A stretch of 38,144 nt of DNA. Origin: UBA724 sp964229545. Lineage in GTDB: Bacteria > Bacteroidota > Bacteroidia > Flavobacteriales > Flavobacteriaceae. Below are positions 23,217-32,270 of this stretch, piece by piece. The translations under genes were made by a program, and so were the position numbers. Numbering within the stretch: the stretch's first letter is position 1; every line of letters starts with the position of its first letter. Below the pieces are notes generated by a model. The model saw only the letters and a program-made list of their open reading frames with translations, was not told the origin of the DNA and did no database searches. The stretch is from the NCBI GenBank assembly GCA_964229545.1, contig CAXRDP010000076.1, forward strand, positions 1 through 38,144, given 5' to 3'.

Positions 23217-23907
23217 AATTCAAGAAAACCCCTCTTGTTTTAAGCCCTCGTATGTTGGTAGTCCAAGAGTCTGGAACCAATTCATCATTGAGTCCAAAAA
23301 CGCCGCGTACTGAAGGGGTAAATTTAAAATAAGGAAGATAAAGTTCTACACCCAATCCCAACTCTAAAGCGTGCATTTGGTTGCGTGTTCTGAATTGCCC
23401 CGAATTGTTGGTCTCTACACTGTTTTCATTTCCAGAGAGGTTTATAGAAGCCGATGCACCTGCAATCACATAGGGACGCACGTTGTGGAGTCGTAGCGCT
23501 GAAAATTTTAACACCAACGGGAATCGTATATAGGTCGATTTTACATCTCGTAAAGTATTGTCAGGGTTGCTGACTTCTGGCCAGTTGGGAAAAGTGATGT
23601 TTCGTTGGGTGGTAAACATCCCCGGCTCCAATCGGAGGTTGAGGTATTGATTCAGTCGCATATCAACGAACAGTCCGACATTAAATCCAAATTCGGGTTG
23701 TATGTCCAATTGTTGAGAACGGTTTTCGAAATAGTCAGCCTTAAAATTTGTGTAGTTAAGCCCTAAATAATACCCAAAACGAATCAGATTTTTCTCCGAC
23801 GATTTGTGATAGTCTGGCACATCGCGTAGCTGCCCCTGCAAAAGAGATGCGAAACATAGGCTTGCAAAAAGCAAATATTTAACTTTCAATAGCTGTTTTT
23901 TTAGCAT
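23203..23907 (-). CDS. porT: PorT-like outer membrane protein of the type IX secretion system
   Basis: A 234-residue predicted outer membrane beta-barrel: signal peptide (about 9-25, LLFASLCFASLLQGQ), then short amphipathic strands (FGYYLGLNYTNFKADYF, LNLRLEPGMFTTQ, YIRFPLVLKFSA, RPYVIAGASASINLSG, VFLNFIFE) typical of the PorT/outer-membrane beta-barrel family. PorT (SprT) is needed for T9SS secretion and gliding, and the link with ubiE is one I recall from other flavobacteria. The ATG at 23907 lies 29 bases inside ubiE, so translation is probably coupled. The 3' end overlaps the methyltransferase gene by 14 bases. The barrel is clear; PorT identity rests on residue pattern and context. Confidence 0.83.
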   Translation of the reverse strand: MLKKQLLKVKYLLFASLCFASLLQGQLRDVPDYHKSSEKNLIRFGYYLGLNYTNFKADYFENRSQQLDIQPEFGFNVGLFVDMRLNQYLNLRLEPGMFTTQRNITFPNWPEVSNPDNTLRDVKSTYIRFPLVLKFSALRLHNVRPYVIAGASASINLSGNENSVETNNSGQFRTRNQMHALELGLGVELYLPYFKFTPSVRGVFGLNDELVPDSWTTNIRGLKTRGVFLNFIFE

Positions 23908-24625
23908 TGTAAATGGTAACCACACCAAAGGTTTGAGGGTAATGGGTTACCTCTGAAAACCCATTTTTTCGCAAAATATTGTTGAAGGCCTCTCCATAGG
24001 GAAATGCTGCTGCCGAATTGGATAGATATTCGTAGGCGCTTTTGTCTTTGGAAAACAGCCGTCCGACTATTGGTAAAAACAAACGGCTGTAGGCTTGGTA
24101 GCCTTGTTTGAATGGAAATTTTTGAGGCACCGATGTCTCCAATACATAGAGCTGTCCTTCGGATTTTAACACCCTTTGGATTTCTTGTAGACCTTTGTCA
24201 AGGTTTCCGAAGTTACGAACGCCAAAGGCTATTGTAACCGCATCGATGGAGTTATTCTCAAATGGTAAAGATTCGGCATCACCCACCACCATGCTAACAC
24301 GCTTTTCCAATTGCTGGTCTGCGACCTTGTCCTTGCCGATAGCCAACATTTCAGGGGCAATGTCTAACCCAGTAATTTTAGCACCTTGAATATGGCTCAA
24401 GGCAAGTGCCAAATCACCTGTGCCAGTGGCTACATCCAGTATGGAAATTGGTTTTTGTTGGCGTACCATTTCGACAAGGGTTTTACGCCATTTTTTATCG
24501 ATGCCCATCGAAATCACCCGATTGAGTGCGTCATAGTTGGTCGCAATGGTGTCAAACATTTGAGTGACTTGTTGCTTTTTGGAATCCTTAGAATTTTTGT
24601 AAGGAGTGACCGTCTTATTGGACAT
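23879..24625 (-). CDS. ubiE: Demethylmenaquinone methyltransferase (UbiE/MenG)
   Basis: A 248-residue SAM-dependent C-methyltransferase that makes menaquinone from demethylmenaquinone, the final step for the quinone of this group. Motifs: MFDTIATNYDALNRVISMGIDKKWR at the N-terminus, SAM motif LDVATGTGDLALAL, GDAESLPFENNSIDAVTIAFGVRN, and LKSEGQLYVLETSVP. The ATG at 24625 (MSNKTVTPYK) is chosen over one 14 codons upstream, because a -7 element at 24641-24648 would lie within that extension. porT starts inside its 3' end. Confidence 0.96.
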   Translation of the reverse strand: MSNKTVTPYKNSKDSKKQQVTQMFDTIATNYDALNRVISMGIDKKWRKTLVEMVRQQKPISILDVATGTGDLALALSHIQGAKITGLDIAPEMLAIGKDKVADQQLEKRVSMVVGDAESLPFENNSIDAVTIAFGVRNFGNLDKGLQEIQRVLKSEGQLYVLETSVPQKFPFKQGYQAYSRLFLPIVGRLFSKDKSAYEYLSNSAAAFPYGEAFNNILRKNGFSEVTHYPQTFGVVTIYNAKKTAIES

Positions 24626-24640
24626 AACAAATTTTTTAAG

Positions 24641-24648
24641 CAAAGATA
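24641..24648 (-). promoter_or_regulatory. -7 promoter element of ubiE-porT
   Basis: TATCTTTG on the minus strand is an exact TAnnTTTG, with a TTG 16 bases upstream (24667-24665). Predicted start near 24634, about 9 bases before the ATG. Confidence 0.55.
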
Positions 24649-24701
24649 ATCGAATGGATGTACCCAACCTCGGCTAAAGAGTAGTCAAGTTAAAAATCTT
24701 C

Positions 24702-24709
24702 TATATTTG
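24702..24709 (+). promoter_or_regulatory. -7 promoter element of trkA-trkH
   Basis: TATATTTG is an exact TAnnTTTG. Predicted start near 24716, about 16 bases before the trkA ATG. No clear -33 TTTG. The ubiE promoter faces the other way about 55 bases to the left. Confidence 0.55.
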
Positions 24710-24731
24710 TAACGACAAACCAAGGCCCTTT

Positions 24732-26081
24732 ATGAAAATTATCATAGCTGGAGCAAGCGACGTGGGACTTCATCTAGCGAAGCTACTATCCTTTGAGTCT
24801 CAAGACATTACACTCATAGACTGTGTTAAGGACGACCTTAATTATGCGGACACCCACCTGGACATCAGAGCTGTAAAGGGTGACCCCTCTGCTCTGGCTA
24901 CTTTAAAAAAGGCAGATGCGGGTGCTTCAGACATGATGATTGCCGTAACCCCGTCAGAGACTACCAATTTGATGTGCTGTTTGTTGGCCAAACAATTGGG
25001 TTGCAAGCGCACCATTGCACGTGTTACCAATATCGAATTTGATAAATACAAAGAAGATGTTGATTTTCATGCATTGGGTATTGACGAGTTAATCTCTCCA
25101 GAAGAACTTGCGGCCAAGGAAATTCAGTTGTTGGTAAATCAGTCTGCTTTTAACAACAGTTATGAGTTTGAGGGAGGGGCATTGACTATGATGGGCACCA
25201 CCCTTCAAGAATCAGCACCTTTTGTTGGTAAGTCTGTCAAAGAAGCCGCTGCGGTTTTTCCCGAAGTGCATTTTATGCCCATTGCCATAAAACGTGCCAA
25301 TAGTTCTACCACTTTGATACCAAGAGGAGATACGATGTTTGAGGCTGGAGATCAGGTCTATTTTATCTGTGCCAAAGAGGGTATGGACGAGCTTTATAAG
25401 CTCACTGGCTTCACCCAAACCAATGTGGAGGATGTAATGATTCTCGGAGGCGGACGTATTGGGTCCAAAACAGCTGAGGAGCTATGTTCTAGAGGAGTAC
25501 GTGTGAAACTGATAGAACTTGACAAAGAAAAAGCCATCACTTTGGCTGAGCGGCTTCCCGATACGTTGGTAATTCATGGGGATGGGCGCAATGTGGAACT
25601 CCTAGTCGAAGAAAACATTGAGGGCATGGATGCCTTTTTGGGGGTAACTGATGATTCGGAAACCAATATCATGTCATGCCTGATGGCCAAGTCCAAACAG
25701 GTTTCTAAAATCATCGCCCTGATTGAAAACACAGACTATTTTGAGTTGACCAAATCTATGGGAGTGGACACACTCATCAACAAGAAATTATTGACTGCCA
25801 ATACCATTTTTAGGTATATCCGTAAGGGAAAAGTGGTCGATTTGGCCAAACTCAACAATATGGATGCTGAAATATTGGAATTTGTCGTCAGTACCCAGTC
25901 CAAAGTTTTGGGTAAAAAAATTCGGGATTTAGACATTTCACGTACTGCCACCATAGGAGGTGTGATTCGCAATAACCAAGGAATTATTGCCCTAGGAGAT
26001 TTCGAAATCCATCCTGGAGACCGTGTGTTGGTGTGTTGTCTTCCAAAGTCCATTTCTAAAATTGAACGTCTGTTTCGATAG
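24732..26081 (+). CDS. trkA: Trk system potassium transport protein TrkA
   Basis: A 449-residue peripheral regulatory subunit of the Trk K+ uptake system. It has two tandem RCK_N (Rossmann) plus RCK_C units. The first nucleotide loop is IIAGASDVGLHLA (from residue 3) and the second is MILGGGRIGSKTAEEL (about 236-251). The second RCK_C domain closes with GDRVLVCCLPKSI. It gates TrkH in response to bound nucleotides. It is followed after 2 bases by trkH, so this is a compact two-gene operon. Confidence 0.96.
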   Translation: MKIIIAGASDVGLHLAKLLSFESQDITLIDCVKDDLNYADTHLDIRAVKGDPSALATLKKADAGASDMMIAVTPSETTNLMCCLLAKQLGCKRTIARVTNIEFDKYKEDVDFHALGIDELISPEELAAKEIQLLVNQSAFNNSYEFEGGALTMMGTTLQESAPFVGKSVKEAAAVFPEVHFMPIAIKRANSSTTLIPRGDTMFEAGDQVYFICAKEGMDELYKLTGFTQTNVEDVMILGGGRIGSKTAEELCSRGVRVKLIELDKEKAITLAERLPDTLVIHGDGRNVELLVEENIEGMDAFLGVTDDSETNIMSCLMAKSKQVSKIIALIENTDYFELTKSMGVDTLINKKLLTANTIFRYIRKGKVVDLAKLNNMDAEILEFVVSTQSKVLGKKIRDLDISRTATIGGVIRNNQGIIALGDFEIHPGDRVLVCCLPKSISKIERLFR

Positions 26082-26083
26082 CG

Positions 26084-27577
26084 ATGTTTCATTACAAAAC
26101 CATATTGCACATACTAGGGCTGTTGTTGCTGTTCAATGCGGGTGCCATGTTGATAGCTTCAATGGTAAGTTTGTTTTTGGATGATGGTGCGACGTTGGGT
26201 TTGCTCTTGTCCACAGGAATCACTTTTGGTGTGGGTCTAACCATGATGTTACTCACACTCAAACAGAAACGAGAGATCAAAAAACGAGACGGATACCTGA
26301 TTGTAGTGTTGGGTTGGTTGGTGATGGTAGTATTTGGCACTCTTCCCTTTCTAACAACCGAAACGATTCATAGCTTAACAGATGCTTTTTTTGAAACCAT
26401 GTCTGGATATACGGCTACGGGTGCTACGGTGATTCAGGATATAGAGGCGTTGCCAAAAAGCTTGATTCTTTGGCGCTCTTTGACCCATTGGCTAGGAGGC
26501 ATGGGAATCATTGTTTTGGCCATTGCAATTCTTCCATTACTCGGAATCGGAGGTGTCCAGCTTTTTAGTGCCGAGGCTCCGGGGGTAGGTGGTGACAAAC
26601 TCCACCCGCGAATCAGTCATACCGCCAAGCGACTGTGGTATATTTATGTTGGTTTTACAGCCCTTCAAGCCTTACTGTTAACGCTAGCAGGCATGGGTGT
26701 TTTTGATGCTGTAAATCATGCGATGAGTACGATGTCATCAGGTGGTTTTTCAACAAAAAATGCAAGCATGGCTTATTGGAATCACTTGCCACTAGTGCAA
26801 TACATAGTGATTCTATTTATGTTTTTGGCAGGCTCTAATTTTGTTTTGATCTACCTTGCCATCAAAGGAAAATTCAAAAGGGTTTTTTCTGACAATGAAT
26901 TTCGTTGGTATGTGAGCTTTATTTTCATATTTGCCATTATTAGTTTCATTGGAATTTACACTAGGGTTGATCTGAGTGCAGCATCCACTATTGACCACCC
27001 CCAGCTATGGGGCAAACTAGAAAGTAGCTTTAGGCACGCCCTGTTCCAAGTGGTGGCTGTCATCACCACAACTGGACTTGTCACAGCAGATTTCACTTCT
27101 TTTACACCGTTTTTAACCATGCTGTTTTTCGGCTTGTTTTTTCTGGGAGGATCTTCAGGCTCAACCTCAGGGGGTGTTAAGGTGGTTCGCCATTTACTTT
27201 TGATAAAAAACGGACTGCTTGAGTTCAAACGCGCATTGCATCCCAACGCCATATTGTCATTGCGTTTTAATAATAAAGCTATTGAGGAAAGTCTCGTATA
27301 TAAAGTTCTAGGATTCTTTATCCTGTATATGATTTCATTTATAATTGGAGCCGGTGTGTTAAGTTTCCTAGGTTTGGACTTTGAAACTGCCATTGGAAGC
27401 GCCGCCTCATGCCTGGGTAATATTGGTCCTGCTTTAGGAGATTTAAGCCCAGTCGACAATTACAGTGATGTGCCCGTATTGGCAAAATGGTGGTGCGGTG
27501 CCCTAATGCTAATCGGTAGATTGGAACTTTTTACTGTGCTTATTCTGTTTACCCCCTATTTTTGGAGAGATCACTAG
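26084..27577 (+). CDS. trkH: Trk/Ktr potassium uptake channel subunit TrkH
   Basis: A 497-residue inner-membrane K+ transporter with about ten hydrophobic segments and four degenerate selectivity-filter repeats, for example SGYTATGATVIQDIE, STMSSGGFSTKNASM, TTTGLVTADF and AASCLGNIGPALG. It works with TrkA, encoded 2 bases upstream. Its stop TAG shares the palindrome CTAG (27574-27577) with the stop of the convergent aminotransferase gene. Confidence 0.96.
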   Translation: MFHYKTILHILGLLLLFNAGAMLIASMVSLFLDDGATLGLLLSTGITFGVGLTMMLLTLKQKREIKKRDGYLIVVLGWLVMVVFGTLPFLTTETIHSLTDAFFETMSGYTATGATVIQDIEALPKSLILWRSLTHWLGGMGIIVLAIAILPLLGIGGVQLFSAEAPGVGGDKLHPRISHTAKRLWYIYVGFTALQALLLTLAGMGVFDAVNHAMSTMSSGGFSTKNASMAYWNHLPLVQYIVILFMFLAGSNFVLIYLAIKGKFKRVFSDNEFRWYVSFIFIFAIISFIGIYTRVDLSAASTIDHPQLWGKLESSFRHALFQVVAVITTTGLVTADFTSFTPFLTMLFFGLFFLGGSSGSTSGGVKVVRHLLLIKNGLLEFKRALHPNAILSLRFNNKAIEESLVYKVLGFFILYMISFIIGAGVLSFLGLDFETAIGSAASCLGNIGPALGDLSPVDNYSDVPVLAKWWCGALMLIGRLELFTVLILFTPYFWRDH

Positions 27578-28761
27578 GTCAAAGCCCCTTTGATTCTACT
27601 GATGGCTTCCACGATCTCCTCGGTAGAGGCCGCGTATGAAATCCGGATGTTATTTGGGCAACCAAAAGCCTCACCTGTTACAGTAGCCACATGGGCTTCC
27701 TCAAGTAGGTAAAGCGCGAAGTCAGATGCGTTTTTAATGGTTTTTCCTTTCAATGTTTTTCCGAAATATTGGGAAACATCTGGGAATACATAAAAAGCAC
27801 CTTTGGGTTGGTTGAGCCTAAAACCTTCCACAGAACCGAGTAAGTCCAATGTCAATTCTCTTCGCGAGGCAAATTCATCGATCATATATCGAATTTGCTC
27901 TACTGGTGCATCCAAGGCGGCGATGGTAGCACGTTGGGCAATACAATTGGTACCACTCGTGATTTGCCCTTGCATTTTGGTACAGGCTTTGGCGATCCAA
28001 TCGGGTGCGCCTATATAACCTACCCGCCAACCGGTCATGGCAAAGGCTTTGGCTACACCATTGACAGTGATGGTTCGGTCATACATCGATTCGATACAAG
28101 CAAAACTAAAATGAGGCACCCCGTAGTTGATGTGTTCATAAATTTCATCTGAAAGCACATAAATATCCGGGTGTTTTTCAAGAACAGCCGCCAAAGCTCG
28201 GTACTCAGCCTCGGTATAGACCGATCCGCTGGGGTTGTTGGGAGAGTTGATTACCACCATTTTGGTTTTGGGTGTGATGGCTGCCTCAAGCTGCTCAGGA
28301 GTGATTTTAAATTCGGTCTCAATATCAGAGTAGATTTCAATCGGATTCCCCTCTGCCAGCATCACAATCGCAGCATAGCTTACCCAGTAGGGCGCAACGA
28401 GCAATACGTCGTCACCCGGATCAACCAATACCTGAATGGCGTTGGCAATCGACTGTTTTGCTCCTGTAGAAACCACAATTTGGGAAGGTTGATAATCGAG
28501 TTGGTTGTCGCGCTTAAACTTTCTACATACAGCCTCTTTTAGCTCTAAATACCCATCTACAGGCGTGTAGGAGTTGAAGTTGTCTTGTATGGCTTGTATG
28601 GCTGCTTCTTTGATAAATTCAGGCGTGTTGAAGTCCGGCTCCCCAAGGCTAAGTCCGATGATATCAATACCTTGTTGTTTGAGTTCTCTGGCTTTGGCTG
28701 CCATCGTCAATGTGGCAGATGCGGGTAGGTTGTTGATGCGTGTAGATAGTGCTTTGCTCAT
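27574..28761 (-). CDS. Pyridoxal-phosphate aminotransferase, class I (aspartate aminotransferase-like)
   Basis: A 395-residue fold-type I PLP enzyme. Features: GLSLGEPDFNTPEFI at the N-terminus, NSPNNPSGSVY, SDEIYEHINYG, and the PLP-binding Lys238 in NGVAKAFAMTGWRVGY; the carboxylate-binding Arg is in NIRISYA near the C-terminus. It most resembles bacterial class Ib aspartate aminotransferases, which move amino groups between aspartate and 2-oxoglutarate; exact specificity is not certain. It starts 3 bases after the desaturase gene and overlaps trkH by 4 bases at the stop codons. Confidence 0.93.
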   Translation of the reverse strand: MSKALSTRINNLPASATLTMAAKARELKQQGIDIIGLSLGEPDFNTPEFIKEAAIQAIQDNFNSYTPVDGYLELKEAVCRKFKRDNQLDYQPSQIVVSTGAKQSIANAIQVLVDPGDDVLLVAPYWVSYAAIVMLAEGNPIEIYSDIETEFKITPEQLEAAITPKTKMVVINSPNNPSGSVYTEAEYRALAAVLEKHPDIYVLSDEIYEHINYGVPHFSFACIESMYDRTITVNGVAKAFAMTGWRVGYIGAPDWIAKACTKMQGQITSGTNCIAQRATIAALDAPVEQIRYMIDEFASRRELTLDLLGSVEGFRLNQPKGAFYVFPDVSQYFGKTLKGKTIKNASDFALYLLEEAHVATVTGEAFGCPNNIRISYAASTEEIVEAISRIKGALT

Positions 28762-28764
28762 AAT

Positions 28765-29874
28765 TTATGCTTTTACAGGAATGGGTTTTCTTCCCATATT
28801 TTTTAAAAGGTAGTAGTGCGATGTCAATGCAGCCCTAGTGGATTTAAACTCATGATAGGGCAGTTCGAATTCTTTGGCAGTCTTTTTTACAATTTTTGAA
28901 ATTTGAAAATAGTGCACGTGACTTATGTATGGAAAAATATGATGTTCAATTTGATGGTTGAGGCCCCCCGTAAACCATCTTATAAAACGGTTGTTTACAG
29001 AAAAATTTACCGTGGTAAAAAGTTGGTGAATGGCCCAAGTGTTTTTGATGTCTCCTTTTTCAGAAGGCGTAGGCATATGAGCAGGTTCCACGATATGTGC
29101 CAACTGAAAAATGGTACTCAATATCAGTCCAGCAGTGTAATGCATCACAAAAAAACCAATCAATATCTTCCACCAAGAAAGGTCTAAAATCAGCAGCGGT
29201 AGTACAATCCAAATCAACAAATAAAATGCCTTAGACAGAATCAACACACCCCACTCTTTTTTGGGCTCTATGTTTTTCTTGTGTGATAGGTTGTTCTTGA
29301 GATAACGCTTCAGCTGTAGAAAATCTGTCACCAAAGCCCATTTGATGGTGAGCAGTCCATACAACAATATAAAATAGAGATGTTGAAAACGGTGGAATTT
29401 TCGCCACTTGGAATGTTTGCTAAATCGCATCACAACACCCGCCTCTAGGTCTTCATCATGGCCATGAATATTGGTGAAGGTATGATGAAGTACGTTATGT
29501 TGCACTTTCCAATTGAAAACGTTCCCAGCCAAAATATATATGGATCCCCCCATGAGCTTATTGACCCACTCATATTTGGAGTACGAACCATGGTTGCCAT
29601 CGTGCATCACATTCATACCGATACCTGCCATGCCCACACCAATACACACGCAGAGCAGGAGTTTAACCCATTGATTGATGTCTAGCGATAGGATCAAAAC
29701 ATAGGGAGTGATGAAGATGGAAAACATCACAAATGTCTTTACATACAACCTCCAGTTTCCTGTTTTTTTGAGTTTGTTTTCTTTGAAGTATTGGTTAACA
29801 CGCTTGTTGAGGGTTCTAAAAAATTGCTTGGGATCGCGACGCTCAAAACGTACCTGTCCTTTTGGAATACGCAT
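28765..29874 (-). CDS. Fatty acid desaturase (acyl-CoA/acyl-lipid, front-end type)
   Basis: A 369-residue membrane di-iron desaturase that adds a double bond to fatty acyl chains. The three histidine boxes are HDGNH (91-95), HNVLHH (126-131) and, near the C-terminus, HQIEHH; the QxxHH form is typical of delta-5/delta-6-type enzymes, and there is no fused cytochrome b5. Several hydrophobic segments place it in the inner membrane. The start at 29874 (MRIPKGQVRFERRD) is preferred; an ATG 20 codons upstream gives an atypical hydrophobic extension abutting rsmG. It is in tandem with the aminotransferase (3-base gap), with no obvious functional link. Confidence 0.9.
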   Translation of the reverse strand: MRIPKGQVRFERRDPKQFFRTLNKRVNQYFKENKLKKTGNWRLYVKTFVMFSIFITPYVLILSLDINQWVKLLLCVCIGVGMAGIGMNVMHDGNHGSYSKYEWVNKLMGGSIYILAGNVFNWKVQHNVLHHTFTNIHGHDEDLEAGVVMRFSKHSKWRKFHRFQHLYFILLYGLLTIKWALVTDFLQLKRYLKNNLSHKKNIEPKKEWGVLILSKAFYLLIWIVLPLLILDLSWWKILIGFFVMHYTAGLILSTIFQLAHIVEPAHMPTPSEKGDIKNTWAIHQLFTTVNFSVNNRFIRWFTGGLNHQIEHHIFPYISHVHYFQISKIVKKTAKEFELPYHEFKSTRAALTSHYYLLKNMGRKPIPVKA

Positions 29875-29954
29875 AAAAAAAATTAAGCTGTAAAAGTAAC
29901 CAATAAATTTATGTAGCCGTTTATTTTTTATCATTTAAAATGTTTCAATTCCTA

Positions 29955-29962
29955 TATTTTTG
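29955..29962 (+). promoter_or_regulatory. -7 promoter element of rsmG
   Basis: TATTTTTG is an exact TAnnTTTG. Predicted start near 29969, downstream of the in-frame ATG at 29940 and just upstream of the TTG codons at 29973 and 29979. This helps decide the rsmG start. Confidence 0.5.
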
Positions 29963-29978
29963 TTACATAAATTTGATT

Positions 29979-30599
29979 TTGGAACTCATTCATAAATATT
30001 TTCCCGACTGCACCTCTAAACAGTACTTTCAGTTTGAGCAAATGAGCGCTTTGTATCGCGAATGGAATGCACGGATAAACGTGATTTCAAGGACAGATAT
30101 TGACGCCCTCTACGAAAGACATGTGTTGCATGCGTTGGGTATCGCCAAATGCATTCGTTTATTGCCCGGTTCTTCTGTGTTGGATGTGGGTACTGGAGGG
30201 GGATTTCCGGGCATTCCTCTGGCAGTATTGTTCCCTGAAACCCAATTTCATTTGGTCGATTCCATAGGAAAAAAAATCAAAGTGGTTCAAGCTGTAAGTG
30301 AGGCTTTGGGTTTGGAAAACTTAGCTGCCCAACACATACGTGCCGAACAACTTACCAACGAATATGACTTTATCGTGAGTAGGGCGGTGGCTCAGATGAG
30401 TACCTTTGTGCACTGGGTGGGGGACAAAATAGCACCCGTCAACGGACATGAACAAGCAAATGGGATTTTCTATTTGAAAGGAGGGGATTTAACCCAAGAA
30501 TTGGCACCCTTTCCAAAGGCTGAAGTCACGGCCTTGTCCGATTATTTTTCAGAGGCCTTTTTTCAAACCAAGTCGGTTGTCTACCTGCCCCTCAATTAA
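29979..30599 (+). CDS. rsmG: 16S rRNA (guanine-527-N7)-methyltransferase RsmG
   Basis: About 206 residues; a SAM-dependent enzyme methylating G527 of 16S rRNA. Motifs: YREWNARINVISRTDIDALYERHVLHALGIA, SAM loop LDVGTGGGFPGIPLA, HLVDSIGKKIKVV, FIVSRAVAQ and FYLKGGDL. The frame is open from an ATG at 29940, but that ATG lies before a perfect -7 element (29955-29962). Homologues begin like MDEILKYFPNLT, which aligns with a TTG start at 29979 (M/L-ELIHKYFPDCT). I therefore propose TTG at 29979; 29940 would give 219 residues. The stop shares the palindrome TTAA with the convergent pruA stop. Confidence 0.93.
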   Translation: MELIHKYFPDCTSKQYFQFEQMSALYREWNARINVISRTDIDALYERHVLHALGIAKCIRLLPGSSVLDVGTGGGFPGIPLAVLFPETQFHLVDSIGKKIKVVQAVSEALGLENLAAQHIRAEQLTNEYDFIVSRAVAQMSTFVHWVGDKIAPVNGHEQANGIFYLKGGDLTQELAPFPKAEVTALSDYFSEAFFQTKSVVYLPLN

Positions 30600-32221
30600 C
30601 CCATATGCGGGTATCTGTAGTCTTTGGGAGGCACCATGGTTTCTTTTATCAAACGTGGAGAAACCCAACGAAGCAGATTTTGCATAGACCCCGCCTTGTC
30701 ATTGGTTCCTGAAGCTCTCGCGCCGCCGAAGGGTTGTTGGCCTACCACAGCCCCACTGGGTTTGTCATTGATATAAAAGTTGCCTGCAGCATTGACCAAA
30801 TAGCGACTTGCTTCTTCGATGGCATATCGGTCTTGAGCAATCACAGCACCTGTGAGTCCATATATAGACGTGTTGTCCACAAGCGATAGCGTTGCATTCC
30901 AGTCATTGTCTGGATACACAAACAAGGTGACTACAGGACCAAACAACTCTGTTTCCATGGTGGTGTATTTTGGGTTTGTGGTCAGCAGGACGGTGGGCGA
31001 CACAAAATATCCTTTGGACTTGTCGTAGGTGCCACCGGCCAATACCTTAACATCAGGGTCTTTGTGTGCGGCATCTATATAAGATGCGAGTTTGTCAAAC
31101 GAACCTTCATGAATGACTGCGGTGATGAAATGACTCATGTCCTCAGGGCTACCGATTGTGAAGCTATTTACATTTTCGACTACTTTGTCAATGATGGATT
31201 GTGCGATAGATTCGGGGAGGTATATTCTTGATGCAGCCGAACACTTTTGACCTTGGTATTCAAAAGCACCTCGTGTAATGGCGGTGGCCACAACCTCAAC
31301 ATCTGCACTAGGGTGTGCGAGGATAAAATCTTTTCCGCCAGTTTCTCCAACAATCCGTGGATAGGTCTTGTATTGGTCTATCTGGGCACCTATTTTTTTC
31401 CACAACTTCTGGAATACAAAAGTCGACCCGGTGAAGTGCAAACCAGCAAAATCGGGATGCGACATTACGATATCTGTAATCATCTCCGGATTACCCGAAA
31501 CCATGGTAACCACACCGTCTGGTAAGCCGGCCTCTTTAAAAATATCCATGATGATTTTGGCAGTATACATTTGGTGGTCACTGGGTTTCCAGACTACCAC
31601 ATTGCCCATCATGGCCATAGAGGCACATAAGTTTCCAGCTATAGCAGTAAAATTAAAGGGAGTAACAGCATAGGTAAAACCTTCCAAAGGTCGATGCTCA
31701 ATACGGTTAAATACCCCATGCCCGGGAGCCGGTTGTTGGCTGTATATTTCCGAGGCAAAAGCGGCGTTGAATTTTAAAAAATCAACAAACTCACAAGCAG
31801 CATCGATTTCTGCTTGAAAAATGTTTTTGGACTGCCCCAACATTGTACCAGCGTTGATGATGGCTCTGTAGGGCCCTGAAATCAGGTCAGCGGCTTTTAA
31901 GAAAATTGAGATTCTATGTTCCCATGACATGGCTGCCCATGCTTTTTTGGCTTCCAATGCGTTGGCAATGGCTAGATGTACGTGTTTTTCCTCGGCCAAG
32001 CTGTACGTGCCTACCACATGCTGGTGGTCGTGTGGGGGACAAATATCTTTGGTGTTTTGGGTGTAAACCTCTTCATTTCCGAGATACAGCGGCACTTTTA
32101 CGTGGTCGTTATACATCTTTCTGTAGGCTTCCAAAACCGCTATGCGTTCTGGAGAGCCAGGTCTGTATTCAAGAGTGGGTTCGTTAATGGGAGTGTCTAA
32201 AGTAAAAAAACCAAATGGCAT
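30596..32221 (-). CDS. pruA: L-glutamate gamma-semialdehyde (P5C) dehydrogenase
   Basis: A 541-residue aldehyde dehydrogenase that oxidises glutamate semialdehyde to glutamate with NAD+, the second step of proline catabolism. Catalytic residues are the Glu in GETGGKDF (near 291) and the Cys in GQKCSAASR (near 326). The N-terminus and the NDKPSGAVVGQQPFGGARASGTNDK segment are typical of single-domain P5CDH. Proline dehydrogenase is not in the window. Stops are shared with rsmG (4-base overlap). The 49-base upstream gap has CATATTTG (32253-32260, minus strand), one base off the -7 consensus. Confidence 0.95.
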   Translation of the reverse strand: MPFGFFTLDTPINEPTLEYRPGSPERIAVLEAYRKMYNDHVKVPLYLGNEEVYTQNTKDICPPHDHQHVVGTYSLAEEKHVHLAIANALEAKKAWAAMSWEHRISIFLKAADLISGPYRAIINAGTMLGQSKNIFQAEIDAACEFVDFLKFNAAFASEIYSQQPAPGHGVFNRIEHRPLEGFTYAVTPFNFTAIAGNLCASMAMMGNVVVWKPSDHQMYTAKIIMDIFKEAGLPDGVVTMVSGNPEMITDIVMSHPDFAGLHFTGSTFVFQKLWKKIGAQIDQYKTYPRIVGETGGKDFILAHPSADVEVVATAITRGAFEYQGQKCSAASRIYLPESIAQSIIDKVVENVNSFTIGSPEDMSHFITAVIHEGSFDKLASYIDAAHKDPDVKVLAGGTYDKSKGYFVSPTVLLTTNPKYTTMETELFGPVVTLFVYPDNDWNATLSLVDNTSIYGLTGAVIAQDRYAIEEASRYLVNAAGNFYINDKPSGAVVGQQPFGGARASGTNDKAGSMQNLLRWVSPRLIKETMVPPKDYRYPHMG

Positions 32222-32270
32222 AACATGCGTATTAAATTATAACAAACTTAAGCAAATATGTTATATAATA

